Shown here in pieces: positions 17,140 through 26,073 of a stretch of 64,000 nt of DNA. The notes beneath the pieces were generated by a model. The model was given only the letters and a program-made list of their open reading frames with translations. It was not told where the DNA came from and did no database searches. Location of the stretch: contig CAYFFW010000004.1 of assembly GCA_964342745.1 (NCBI GenBank), forward strand, positions 1 through 64,000, in the 5' to 3' direction. Every line of letters begins with the position of its first letter. Positions within the stretch are counted from its first letter, which is position 1. The DNA is from AEGEAN-183 sp964342745. GTDB lineage: Bacteria > Pseudomonadota > Gammaproteobacteria > Magnimaribacterales > Magnimaribacteraceae. Both the position numbers and the translations under genes were made by a program.

Positions 17140-18108
17140 CTAAATACCAGCTAATTTTCTCTGTACATCTTCTGTTAGAAGACTGACAGCTTCAATAGAT
17201 TCAAGGTTTTCTTTTAATTGGTCTACCTTTGACGCTCCCAATATTACAGTAGAAACATTTGGGTTTAACAGACACCAAGCTATAGACATTTTTGTAAGAC
17301 TAATTCCTAATTCATCAGCAATAGGTTTTAATTTCCTAACCTTATCCATTCTGGCTTGACCCCTTTCAGAATCAATCATGTGTTTTTTTAACCATTCATA
17401 TCCTTTCAACGTAGCTCTCGAGCCTTCAGGTAAATCGTCTAAATACTTTCCTGTTAAGGCTCCTGAAGCAAGTGGAGACCATATGGTTGTTCCCATTTGA
17501 TATTTTCTAAAGATGGGATCGTACTCAACTTCGAACCTTTTCCTGTCTAGTAGGTTGTATTGAGGTTGCTCCATAGTAGGGGGTGTCAAATGGTTCTTTT
17601 CTGCAAATTCATAAGCTTCAGTTATTTCTTCGGCTGTCCATTCTGAAGTACCCCAGTACAAAACTTTCCCTTGTGTAATCAAGTTATGCATTGCCCAGAC
17701 AGTTTCTCCAATAGGAGTATCTGGATCTGCTCTATGGCAAAAATATAGGTCAAGATAGTCAACTTGAAGTCTTTTCATGGCTTGATGACAGGCTTCAGTA
17801 ATATGTTTTTTACTTAGACCTAGTTGTGTTGGTTTAGGGTTAGGCGAAGAACTAAAAAAAACTTTAGATGAAACGCAATAACTATCTCTTGGTTCATTGA
17901 TATTTTGAAGGGCTTGGCCCATAACTTCTTCAGACTTACCTCGATCATATCCCTCAGCATTATCAAAAAAGTTTATTCCTGAATCGAAGCACACCTTAAA
18001 CATCTCTTCTGCTAACTTTGTATCTACTTGAGTATTAAAGGTTACCCAAGATCCGAAAGAAAGCTCAGAAACTTTCAATCCAGATTTACCTAATTTTCTA
18101 TATTCCAT
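17140..18108 (-). CDS. Aldo/keto reductase (Kv-beta-like)
   Basis: 322 residues from the preferred ATG, beginning M-E-Y-R-K-L-G-K-S-G-L-K-V-S. A TTG ten codons upstream would add an unlikely Phe/Tyr-rich tail. NADPH-dependent TIM-barrel oxidoreductase. The tetrad is visible: Asp and Tyr in F-D-N-A-E-G-Y, Lys in S-S-K-V, His in C-H-R-A-D. The late G-A-S-K-V-D-Q-L-x-E-N motif is the NADP phosphate-binding loop typical of the potassium-channel beta-subunit group (YghZ-like). Divergent from the metallo-hydrolase gene. Confidence 0.9.
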   Translation of the reverse strand: MEYRKLGKSGLKVSELSFGSWVTFNTQVDTKLAEEMFKVCFDSGINFFDNAEGYDRGKSEEVMGQALQNINEPRDSYCVSSKVFFSSSPNPKPTQLGLSKKHITEACHQAMKRLQVDYLDLYFCHRADPDTPIGETVWAMHNLITQGKVLYWGTSEWTAEEITEAYEFAEKNHLTPPTMEQPQYNLLDRKRFEVEYDPIFRKYQMGTTIWSPLASGALTGKYLDDLPEGSRATLKGYEWLKKHMIDSERGQARMDKVRKLKPIADELGISLTKMSIAWCLLNPNVSTVILGASKVDQLKENLESIEAVSLLTEDVQRKLAGI

Positions 18109-18165
18109 GGATTCATTATAATAAAAACAAAACTTCAACAGGATTAATTCAAGAGGACTTTGTAG

Positions 18166-19230
18166 ATGAAAAAGTTTTTAATTTACCTTGTAGCATCAAT
18201 ACTCATTATTACCATTGCAGCAATGGTTGGATTGAGAAGCCCTTCTGTTCAGGACAGAATCATGGTGTCTGTTGTTTCTGGAATGATAAATGCTCCTAAT
18301 AATCTTCCACAAGAAGATGCACTGAGCGCAGCAGTTTGTGGATCCAGATCTCCAATACCCAGTCCAGGAAGGGCAGAGACCTGTGTCATGGTTAGAGCAG
18401 GCGAAAATATTTATATTGTTGATATTGGAGATGGCAGCGCTTCTAACCTAAGAAGTTGGGGGATACCTTTCAATAAAATTAAATCTGTCCTTTTAACTCA
18501 TCTTCATTCAGATCACATTTCTGACCTGGCCGATTTGCACCTCGCTTCTTGGATTAATGAAAATAGGGAGGCAAAATTAGATGTCTTTGGTCCTGATGGT
18601 GTAAATCTTGTTACAGAAGGTTTTGAAAATGCTTATGAACAAGATTATTTTTTTAGGAATGCTCACCATGGGGATCAAATTGCCCCTTTGAACGAAGCAG
18701 GATTTAATCCTCATATCGTAGATTTAAATCAACCAAAGGTCATCAATGAGGATAATCTAATAATAACTGCATTTGAAGTGACACATGATCCTGTTAAACC
18801 AGCTCTTGGTTATCGTTTTGACTATAAAGGTAGAAGCTTGGTTATTAGCGGTGATACTTCTTATAGTGAAAATTTAATTGAGAAATCTAGAGACGTAGAT
18901 GTGCTCATTCATGAAGCACAAGCTAATCATATGATCAATATAATAAGAGATTTTAGCTTACAAATGGGAGCTGATGGACAAGCAAAGCTTATGGAAGACA
19001 TAACCACCTACCATACAACCCCAGTTGAAGCAGCAGAAATTGCAAACTTAGCAAATGTAAAACATCTTATCTTTTATCATTTGACGCCTGCTCCCAGAAA
19101 CTACATAACTGAGATTATGTTCTTAAGGGGTTTAGATGAAGTTAGAGAAGAATGGACTCTTTCAAATGACGGAACAATGGTAGTCTTACCTGTTGGAAAC
19201 GATGAAATAATTATTTCAAAGATCAAATAG
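18166..19230 (+). CDS. Membrane-anchored metallo-beta-lactamase-fold hydrolase
   Basis: 354 residues. A single N-terminal hydrophobic segment (about 4-22) acts as anchor or uncleaved signal, placing the enzyme in the periplasm. The zinc motif H-L-H-S-D-H spans residues 112-117. Later ligands lie in S-G-D-T-S-Y, V-L-I-H-E-A and H-L-T-P. The order and the H-T-T-P-V-E-A-A-E-I-A motif resemble the RNase Z/arylsulfatase branch, but a periplasmic location argues against tRNA processing. The substrate is unknown. It ends three bases before the convergent argD-type gene. Confidence 0.85.
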   Translation: MKKFLIYLVASILIITIAAMVGLRSPSVQDRIMVSVVSGMINAPNNLPQEDALSAAVCGSRSPIPSPGRAETCVMVRAGENIYIVDIGDGSASNLRSWGIPFNKIKSVLLTHLHSDHISDLADLHLASWINENREAKLDVFGPDGVNLVTEGFENAYEQDYFFRNAHHGDQIAPLNEAGFNPHIVDLNQPKVINEDNLIITAFEVTHDPVKPALGYRFDYKGRSLVISGDTSYSENLIEKSRDVDVLIHEAQANHMINIIRDFSLQMGADGQAKLMEDITTYHTTPVEAAEIANLANVKHLIFYHLTPAPRNYITEIMFLRGLDEVREEWTLSNDGTMVVLPVGNDEIIISKIK

Positions 19231-19232
19231 AT

Positions 19233-20441
19233 TTAAAATTTCTTTAGAGCTCTATCTAACGCTTTTAAACCTTGCTGTATATCTGACTCAGATATATTTA
19301 ATGCTGGAGCAAATCTTAAGGTAGATGAACCTGCGGAAACACCAATTAACCCTTCTTGATAACACAAGTCTAAAAGTAAATTTACTTCGTCCTTTTTATT
19401 TAAATCACAACCAAACCAAAGTCCCTCAGATCTAATTTGATTGAATACATTATAGTGATTTGAAATGTCTTCTAGACCTTGTCTTAACAACTCTTCTTTT
19501 TTTATAACATTCTCCAGGAAATTATTTTGTTTAACTAAATTCAAGACTCTGGAAGCTACAGCACAAGCTAAAGGGTTACCTCCAAAGGTGCTTCCATGAC
19601 TTCCAACAGTTAAAGCCTCAGCAAATTTATTTTTCGTTAATGTTGCACCAATTGGCATGCCTCCACCAAGACCTTTTGCGCTGGTTAGGATATCTGGAAC
19701 AACCCCATATTTCATGTATGAATATAGTTTGCCAGTTCTACCTATTCCACTTTGTACTTCATCGAAAATTAGTATTATCTCGTGTTGATCACAAACTTCA
19801 CGAATATTAATTAGAAACTCTTTATCTGCAGCACGGACACCAGCCTCTCCTTGTACTGGTTCAATGATGATAGCCGCAGTTTTGTCTGATATACATTTTT
19901 TTAGAGAATCCTGATCATTGAATTTAGCTCTAAGGATGGACTGGTCTAAAGGCTCAAAGCCTTCTTTATGTTCTTTAGAGCTTCCTAAAGATATATTCAG
20001 AATTGATCTTCCATGAAAGGCATTTTCAAAGGCAATTATTTCTATTTTGTTGTTGTTTTTTGAATGATGATATTTTCTTGCTATTTTTATAGCAGTCTCG
20101 TTTGCTTCTGATCCTGAGTTACTAAAGAAAACCTTGTCTGCAAAGGTTAGGTCTACAAGTGTTTTCGCTAGTTCAATCGAAGGCTCAGAAGCTAGATAAT
20201 TACTGTGGTGCCAAATTTTTTTGGCTTGTTCTTCTAAAGCTCTAAGAAGCTCAGGATGAGAGTGACCCAAACTATTAACCGCTATACCTCCACCAAAATC
20301 TATATATTTTTTATCATTAACATCCCATACCGAAGATCCCATAGCTTTTTTAACAACAAAATTAGCAGGAGCATAATTAGGCACCATTACTTGGCGGTAG
20401 TTTTCTAATAACTGATCGTTTATATTTTTTTCTTTATTCAT
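19233..20441 (-). CDS. argD: Acetylornithine/class III aminotransferase
   Basis: 402 residues, class III PLP aminotransferase of ArgD length. In arginine synthesis it would transaminate N-acetylglutamate semialdehyde. Motifs include the phosphate-binding S-G-S-E-A-N-E-T-A, F-D-E-V-Q-S-G-I-G-R-T-G, and the PLP Lys in S-A-K-G-L-G-G-G. ArgD enzymes often also serve succinyl-DAP; AstC or GABA transaminase are alternatives but the length and G-R-T-G-K-L-Y context fit ArgD best. No other arg gene is nearby. Divergent from the DUF2244 gene. Confidence 0.85.
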   Translation of the reverse strand: MNKEKNINDQLLENYRQVMVPNYAPANFVVKKAMGSSVWDVNDKKYIDFGGGIAVNSLGHSHPELLRALEEQAKKIWHHSNYLASEPSIELAKTLVDLTFADKVFFSNSGSEANETAIKIARKYHHSKNNNKIEIIAFENAFHGRSILNISLGSSKEHKEGFEPLDQSILRAKFNDQDSLKKCISDKTAAIIIEPVQGEAGVRAADKEFLINIREVCDQHEIILIFDEVQSGIGRTGKLYSYMKYGVVPDILTSAKGLGGGMPIGATLTKNKFAEALTVGSHGSTFGGNPLACAVASRVLNLVKQNNFLENVIKKEELLRQGLEDISNHYNVFNQIRSEGLWFGCDLNKKDEVNLLLDLCYQEGLIGVSAGSSTLRFAPALNISESDIQQGLKALDRALKKF

Positions 20442-20486
20442 ACCTAACTTCTTTTGAAGGCGCAGTATTGTATGTACTATTTACAA

Positions 20487-20969
20487 ATGATCCAAATAGA
20501 ATCTAATGATAAAGACTCACTCTTTAGAATTACCTTAAGACCAAATAAGTCTTTCTCATGGAAATCAAATCTAATATTTATTTTAGCTATATCGTTAACT
20601 TGCGGTGCAATAGGTTTGGGTTTTTTTATAGTAGGAGCTTCATTAATCTTACCTTTTGCCGGACTTGAAATTATTTTAGTAGGAACTTGTGTCTATTTTG
20701 TTGCCCAGAGAACTTATAAGCAAGAGGTCATAATTTTAACTCCAGAAAGACTAAGAATTGAAAAGGGAATCAAGAAACCTAGCCAAGTTTGGGAATATTT
20801 TAGAGTTTGGTCTTTTGTTGTTATTGAAAAACCAAAACACCCATGGTATCCAGCTCACATTCACATAACATCTAAAGGTGAAAAAGTTCCTATAGGGGAT
20901 TTTCTAACAGAAGAAGAAAAACTAAATTTAGTAGAGAACTTAAGAAATATTATTAATTCTTTTAAATAA
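20487..20969 (+). CDS. DUF2244 membrane protein
   Basis: 160 residues from the preferred ATG. ATG at 20472 and TTG at 20454 are possible longer starts; GAAGG lies 11 bases before the 20472 ATG. Two adjacent hydrophobic segments (about residues 27-66) form a hairpin. A conserved-looking soluble tail follows, with L-T-P-E-R-L-R-I-E and a W-x-x-F-R-V-W strand. N-terminal L-R-P-N-K-S-F-S-W matches DUF2244 as I know it. Function unknown in the family; often found near respiratory oxidase genes, but not here. Confidence 0.75.
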   Translation: MIQIESNDKDSLFRITLRPNKSFSWKSNLIFILAISLTCGAIGLGFFIVGASLILPFAGLEIILVGTCVYFVAQRTYKQEVIILTPERLRIEKGIKKPSQVWEYFRVWSFVVIEKPKHPWYPAHIHITSKGEKVPIGDFLTEEEKLNLVENLRNIINSFK

Positions 20970-20971
20970 AA

Positions 20972-22135
20972 TCATTTCCTCTGGTTAAACCTTCTCCCTA
21001 CCAGTGAAGCTGCAATGTTTATTTTTTGAATATCTATTGTTCCACCTGCTATACCCCAGCCCCAAGCATCTCTAAATCTTCTTTCCATTTGATATTCTTT
21101 GTTGTATCCGTATCCACCCATAAGCTGAATGGCTGCACCTGTAACCTCTCTAGCCATCTCATTTGAAAAACATTTACCTACACTTGATTCAAAAATACTT
21201 GGCAAGCCTTCAGCTGCATTATGAGCTGCTCGATGAATTAAAAGTCTACTTGCTTCTACTTTCATTGCCATCTCTGCTAATTTAAGCTGAACAGCCTGAA
21301 AATCCACTATAGGCTTACCAAATTGCTCTCTTTCTTGCACATACTCAAGAACTTGTTCTAGAGAGCCTGAGGCTTGTCCTAAGCTCATTGTTGCATTTCC
21401 ACATCTTTCTAGATCAAAAGCTTCCATTAACTTTTTAAAACCGCCATTAGCTTCGACTACTAGGTTTTCTTTGGGAACTTCCACATTATCAAAAAAGATG
21501 TCTGCTGAGGGAACGCCATTAAATCCCATAAGTTCTTCTTGTTTTCCGAAACTAAAACCATCTGATCCTTTTTCTACATAAACAGCTCCAATTCCTTTTG
21601 CTCCAGGTTCTTCTGACATTCTGCAATAAACTACATATCCTTGTGCGTGTCCCGCCCCTGAGCACCACCTCTTCATTCCATTTAGTATTAATTTGCCATC
21701 TTTTTCTTCTGCTCTAGTAGTTAAGTCTGTTAAAGCTGATCCTGCGTTAGGCTCAGACATACTTACAGCAACAAATAAATTACCTTTACAAACTTCAGGT
21801 ATAACTCTTTGCTTTAAATCTTCATTAGCAAAATGTTCTATGGCTTTAATTGGACCTACAGCACTTTCGAAAATAGGCCAGGCAACTACAGAAGAAATTT
21901 TTGCAAATTCTTCTAGTACCAAAAGAGCGTCAATATTGGATAGACCTAAGCCACCGTATTTCTTATTGATATTTATTCCTAGGAATCCCATTTCTGCATA
22001 TCGAGCAAACCATTCATCAGGAAGAAACTCTTTTTTTTCTTCTAATTCTTTAGCAACAGAAGTCATCTCCTTTTGAGCAAACTCTCTTGCTACGGACTGT
22101 AGTTCTTTTTGTTCTCGTGTTAATGAAAAATCCAT
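20972..22135 (-). CDS. Acyl-CoA dehydrogenase
   Basis: 387 residues. FAD-dependent acyl-CoA oxidation in the cytoplasm. Flavin/substrate motif V-A-V-S-M-S-E-P-N-A-G-S, then N-G-M-K-R-W-C-S-G-A-G; the C-terminal domain has G-G-Y-G-Y-N-K-E-Y and R-R-F-R-D-A-W-G-W. The catalytic base, usually a Glu in the C-terminal domain, is not obvious by eye. AGGAG six bases before the ATG gives a strong start. Third gene of an apparent esterase, CoA-transferase, dehydrogenase operon. Confidence 0.93.
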   Translation of the reverse strand: MDFSLTREQKELQSVAREFAQKEMTSVAKELEEKKEFLPDEWFARYAEMGFLGININKKYGGLGLSNIDALLVLEEFAKISSVVAWPIFESAVGPIKAIEHFANEDLKQRVIPEVCKGNLFVAVSMSEPNAGSALTDLTTRAEEKDGKLILNGMKRWCSGAGHAQGYVVYCRMSEEPGAKGIGAVYVEKGSDGFSFGKQEELMGFNGVPSADIFFDNVEVPKENLVVEANGGFKKLMEAFDLERCGNATMSLGQASGSLEQVLEYVQEREQFGKPIVDFQAVQLKLAEMAMKVEASRLLIHRAAHNAAEGLPSIFESSVGKCFSNEMAREVTGAAIQLMGGYGYNKEYQMERRFRDAWGWGIAGGTIDIQKINIAASLVGRRFNQRK

Positions 22136-22149
22136 GAGTTCTCCTTTTT

Positions 22150-23343
22150 TTAAACTATTCTTTTCTCTCTTAAATTTGAAATTTCTTTTTTAGAATATCC
22201 TAATTCCTCAAGTATTTGGTCAGTGTGTTCACCTAATAATGGTGCTCTGGTCATTATTTCTCCAGGATTTTCAGATAATTCTAAAGGTGTGCTAACGATA
22301 GGGACGGGGTTTTTTATACTTGGATAAGAAACCTTTTGAAAGAGGTTTCTTGCTTTTATATGCGGTTCATTTACAACCTCATTAGCTTTAAGTACTTCTC
22401 CAACAGGAATTCTGGCTTTATCTAATTCTTTAATTGCCTCTTTTGTAGTTCTTTCTAAACACCATTCAGCCATCCTTTGGCTTATTATTTCAGAATGGTT
22501 ACCTCTACTTAAATCATCTTTGAATCTTTCATCTTCAAGCCATTGGTTTTCATTAATTAGGTCAACCCATCTTTCAAATAAAGGCTGACCTACTGTTGCT
22601 ATTAAAATCCAACCATCCTTTGTTTTAAATGTATCCGATGGAGCGGCAGTTTGAGCTCTGTTATAGGTGGCTTTGCGATTTACGTTTAGCAACTCCTGTT
22701 CAATAATTAAACCATTAGTCATAGTAAGTGCAGTTGCTAACAGAGAAGTCTGTACTCTCTGTCCTTTTCCTGTCTTTTCTCTTTCCATAAGTGCCATACA
22801 TGTTCCAAAAGCAGCAAGAGATGCACTACAAAAATCTACATAGGGTGCATAGTTTTTTGTAGGTAGATCCGGACTACCTGTCATGTCCATGGAGCCAGAC
22901 ATAGCTTGAGCAACACCATCAAAACCAACTCTATCAGCATAAGGTCCAGTAGTTCCAAAAGCAGTATTAGAAGTAAGGATAATCTTAGGATTTATTTGGG
23001 ATAATGATTGGAAATCTAGTCCCATAGCTTTAAGGGTTGTTTCAGGAAGATTTGCTATAACTACGTCTGCAGTTTTAGTGAGCTTAGCTATTATCTCTTT
23101 TCCTTCAGGTTTCATAGGATTTAAAGTAAAACCTAACTTATTCCTGTTCATTTGTAGAAACATAGAGCCATCTTCTTTATCTGATACTGGAGTCGTAAAC
23201 CTATCTTCACTTCCTTTAACTCGTTCAATTCTGATAACTTCTGCACCATAATCAGAAAGCAGAGCGCCACAAAAAGGTCCTGCTATATATCTACCAAAAT
23301 CTAACACTCTGTAGCCTTCGAGAATGTTTTTTTGTTTAGACAT
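22150..23343 (-). CDS. CaiB/BaiF family (class III) CoA-transferase
   Basis: 397 residues. Transfers CoA between carboxylic acids by a covalent acyl-Asp intermediate. N-terminal L-D-F-G-R-Y-I-A-G-P-F-C, R-I-E-R-V-K-G-S-E-D-R and the N-R-N-K-L-G-F block are typical. The catalytic Asp is likely in Y-V-D-F-C-S-A near residue 167, with C-terminal G-E-H-T-D-Q-I-L-E-E-L-G. The ATG overlaps the upstream esterase stop by eight bases and carries an AGGAGAG inside the esterase reading frame, so the two are translationally coupled. Confidence 0.93.
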   Translation of the reverse strand: MSKQKNILEGYRVLDFGRYIAGPFCGALLSDYGAEVIRIERVKGSEDRFTTPVSDKEDGSMFLQMNRNKLGFTLNPMKPEGKEIIAKLTKTADVVIANLPETTLKAMGLDFQSLSQINPKIILTSNTAFGTTGPYADRVGFDGVAQAMSGSMDMTGSPDLPTKNYAPYVDFCSASLAAFGTCMALMEREKTGKGQRVQTSLLATALTMTNGLIIEQELLNVNRKATYNRAQTAAPSDTFKTKDGWILIATVGQPLFERWVDLINENQWLEDERFKDDLSRGNHSEIISQRMAEWCLERTTKEAIKELDKARIPVGEVLKANEVVNEPHIKARNLFQKVSYPSIKNPVPIVSTPLELSENPGEIMTRAPLLGEHTDQILEELGYSKKEISNLREKRIV

Positions 23344-24430
23344 CTTCTCTCCTATGGTTACTAAAGAATTCCCAAATCAGTTCATTACCCCAATTAATCT
23401 CTTTATCATAATCTTCAAGGCATTCATTTTGATTAGGTATGCTTTCAATTTGTTCTTTTGATCTACAATAACCAACACCTGGTTTTTGTCCTGGCCATGC
23501 ATGCCCTCCATCAGGAATTAGACAATTGGTAACTTTTAAATTTTTTCCTTGATCACATTCACTCCTTGAAATACAAATTAGGTTATTGTTTTTTCCTATT
23601 AATAATTCAGCTTCAACAGCTTGTTTTGAACACCCCATACTATCAGCCCAGTTATTGAATGAGACTTCAGGTTTTTCATAAAACCACCCATCTCCAGATA
23701 CCTTTCCATTTATTGGAGTTACAGTATCTTTATTACCAAATACTTGAAGGTAAGATATAGGTGTTTGAGGAACACAACTCCTATCTCGAGGGATAGAGCC
23801 GCTAATTGATGCCGCCGCTGCGAGCATTTCGGGATATACGCACGCAAATCTATGTGCCATAGCTCCACCATTACTGATTCCTGAAATATATCTTCTAGAT
23901 ACATCAATGGCATAGTCTTCTGTGACACTCTCAATTACTTTTTTTATAAAACCAATATCGTCATAACATCCTGTCCAAGAACAATGACTAAATTGATCGC
24001 ATTCTTTAGGCCTGGGGTATTCACCTCTATTTTTTGTGCAAATAGGTCTTTCATTTTTTCTAGGAGGAGCATTACTCTCTATATCATTCCAAGAACTAAC
24101 AAAAAAAGGCAATCCATTAACTTTCCCCCAAAAGTTAGAACCCTGAGGATAAACTGCTATGTAATTTCTGTAATCAGCATGTAAGTTCATACCCTTAGTG
24201 GTTTCTTTCTCGAATCCACTGGCGGTTCCAGTGTACCCATGAAGGCCCACTACAAGGGGTAATTTTTTCTTGTCATCATAACCTTTTGGTAAAAAGACAA
24301 GGTATTCTCTTTCAACCCCCTCCCAGTCAATAGTCTTTTTGATGAAATTTGAAGTATTATTTTCCTTTGAGCAGGAAAGTACACCTAATAACAGAATGGG
24401 TAAAATTAATATTTTTATTCTTTTAAGCAT
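23336..24430 (-). CDS. Secreted lipoprotein esterase, PHB-depolymerase/LpqC type
   Basis: 364 residues from the ATG at 24430. The earlier frame start at 24511 would overlap the divergent thioesterase gene and delay the signal peptide. The N-terminus M-L-K-R-I-K-I-L-I-L-P-I-L-L-L-G-V-L-S-C is a lipoprotein signal with Cys20 as lipid site. Alpha/beta hydrolase features: oxyanion G-L-H-G-Y-T-G, nucleophile in G-I-S-N-G-G-A, and late His in D-G-G-H-A-W-P-G. Related enzymes cleave polyhydroxybutyrate, feruloyl or acetyl esters outside the cell. It has extra Cys pairs (C-x-W-T-G-C) that could form disulfides. Confidence 0.85.
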   Translation of the reverse strand: MLKRIKILILPILLLGVLSCSKENNTSNFIKKTIDWEGVEREYLVFLPKGYDDKKKLPLVVGLHGYTGTASGFEKETTKGMNLHADYRNYIAVYPQGSNFWGKVNGLPFFVSSWNDIESNAPPRKNERPICTKNRGEYPRPKECDQFSHCSWTGCYDDIGFIKKVIESVTEDYAIDVSRRYISGISNGGAMAHRFACVYPEMLAAAASISGSIPRDRSCVPQTPISYLQVFGNKDTVTPINGKVSGDGWFYEKPEVSFNNWADSMGCSKQAVEAELLIGKNNNLICISRSECDQGKNLKVTNCLIPDGGHAWPGQKPGVGYCRSKEQIESIPNQNECLEDYDKEINWGNELIWEFFSNHRREDV

Positions 24431-24467
24431 GATCAATTTTCTTCTTTGAAGATTATAATGAACTTCT

Positions 24468-24872
24468 ATGAGTAAAACAGAAATACCAGAAGGATATAAA
24501 CCATTTGACATTAGTCAACCTCACATAGATAACATGGGTCCAGGTTTCTATAAAAAAGAAGAAGATGACCAGTTAGTTTTAGGATTCTATGTTAAGGAAG
24601 AAAATTTAAATGGTTATGGTTCTGCCCACGGAGGCTTGTTAATGGCTTTAGCAGATTTTACTTTGGCTACTTCAGCTATGAGGAACTCTGATCGGCCTGT
24701 TACAACTGTTAGTTTTCATTCTGAATTTATAAGTCCAGCGCCCATGGGTTCTTTATTGGAAGTGAGAGCTAAAGTAACAAAAAAAGGAAAGTCTTTAGCA
24801 TTTTCTAAAGGTAATATAAGAGTTGGAGAGCAAGTTATTTTAAATTTTGGAGGAGTTCTTAAGATACTTTAA
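24468..24872 (+). CDS. PaaI-family hotdog thioesterase
   Basis: 134 residues. Acyl-CoA thioesterase fold with A-H-G-G-L-L-M-A-L-A-D-F-T-L near residues 52-65; the Asn/Asp positions of PaaI-type enzymes are partly kept. Cytoplasmic, substrate unknown. It is divergent from the lipoprotein esterase and ends three bases before the enoyl-reductase-like gene, so these two are probably one operon. Confidence 0.85.
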   Translation: MSKTEIPEGYKPFDISQPHIDNMGPGFYKKEEDDQLVLGFYVKEENLNGYGSAHGGLLMALADFTLATSAMRNSDRPVTTVSFHSEFISPAPMGSLLEVRAKVTKKGKSLAFSKGNIRVGEQVILNFGGVLKIL

Positions 24873-24875
24873 TTT

Positions 24876-26069
24876 ATGGAAAAAGATTTAGATATTGTTG
24901 TTTATGGAGCAACAGGGTTTACAGGGAAACTATGCGTAAAGTATTTATCTGAGAATGCTAAAGACCTTAAGTGGGCAATTGCTGGCAGAGATAAAACTAA
25001 GCTTTCTCAGGTGGCTATAAGGTATGCTCCAAATACTGAAATACTTGTTGCCGATGGAGATGATCAAAAAGGCTTAAATGAAATAACCAAAAGAACAAAA
25101 GTGATTATTTCAACTGCAGGTCCTTTCCATAGATATGGTTCAAATCTTGTAGCTTCTTGTGTTGAGAATCTAGCTCATTATGTAGACATTACCGGTGAGA
25201 CATTTTGGATAAAGGAAATGATAGATAAACATCACGCTGAAGCAGCTAACAAAGGGGTGAGAATTATTCCTTCTTGTGGATATGACTCCTTGCCTTCTGA
25301 TTTAGGGGTCTTATTTGCTTCTTTATCTTTAAATAAATCGATAAAGAGAATTGAATCATTTCATACAGGTCAGGGAGGGGCATCTGGGGGAACTATTGAG
25401 ACAATGTTTTCAATGGGTGACTTAAATTTAGGTAAGCAAATGCAAGATACTTTCTTATTAAATCCTGAGGATTCTGCAAGCGAAGAACAAAAAAAATTGA
25501 GTTCAGATAAAGTAAGAATAAAGAAAAACAAATTAATAGATGCTTGGACAGGTAGATTTATTATGGCAACCATGAATACAAGGGTAGTCAGAAGAAGCGC
25601 TGCCTTATTGGAGTCTAGACAAGAAGGATATGGAGTTAATTTTACTTACCAAGAGCATGCTTTTTATACAAAATATATTAATGCACTCTTAGTTTCAGTT
25701 GGAACTATTCTTTCAATGCTAATTATTATTACACCTCTTAGAAAGTTAGTAAGAAAATTATTACCGAAGCCAGGAGAAGGACCAAGTGAAGAAACGATGC
25801 GTAATGGTTTTTTCGATTGTTTTTATACAACTGAAGCGGACGATGGTTCGACAAGCATTTTTAGGATGCATGGGAAAGGGGACCCGGGTTATAGGGTTAC
25901 CTCAAAGTTTGTTTGTGAAAGTGCACTTACTTTAATACATAACCAAGACAATTTACCTGGAGGAAAAGACTATGGAGGCCTCTTAACGCCGGCCTCTGGC
26001 CTTGGAGAGCCTTTAATTGATAGGCTAAGTAAAGCTGGTATATTCTTTGAAGGTCCTTTAGAAAGATAG
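24876..26069 (+). CDS. Saccharopine-dehydrogenase-like / trans-acting enoyl reductase family protein
   Basis: 397 residues. The N-terminal Rossmann motif V-V-Y-G-A-T-G-F-T-G-K-L and A-G-R-D-K-T-K-L match the saccharopine dehydrogenase NADP-domain superfamily. The length, the C-G-Y-D-S-L-P-S-D-L-G block and G-G-A-S-G-G-T match the mycobacterial trans-acting enoyl reductases and eukaryotic SCCPDH. A hydrophobic stretch near residues 269-288 may dip into the membrane. The family reduces or binds polyketide and lipid substrates in a few studied cases; here the substrate is unknown. Confidence 0.8.
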   Translation: MEKDLDIVVYGATGFTGKLCVKYLSENAKDLKWAIAGRDKTKLSQVAIRYAPNTEILVADGDDQKGLNEITKRTKVIISTAGPFHRYGSNLVASCVENLAHYVDITGETFWIKEMIDKHHAEAANKGVRIIPSCGYDSLPSDLGVLFASLSLNKSIKRIESFHTGQGGASGGTIETMFSMGDLNLGKQMQDTFLLNPEDSASEEQKKLSSDKVRIKKNKLIDAWTGRFIMATMNTRVVRRSAALLESRQEGYGVNFTYQEHAFYTKYINALLVSVGTILSMLIIITPLRKLVRKLLPKPGEGPSEETMRNGFFDCFYTTEADDGSTSIFRMHGKGDPGYRVTSKFVCESALTLIHNQDNLPGGKDYGGLLTPASGLGEPLIDRLSKAGIFFEGPLER

Positions 26070-26073
26070 ATCT

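Noticed and set aside
20454..20486. Longer N-terminus of the DUF2244 gene using TTG
   Set aside because: The extension reads K-A-Q-Y-C-M-Y-Y-L-Q and does not resemble the family N-terminus; ATG at 20487 fits better, though 20472 remains possible.
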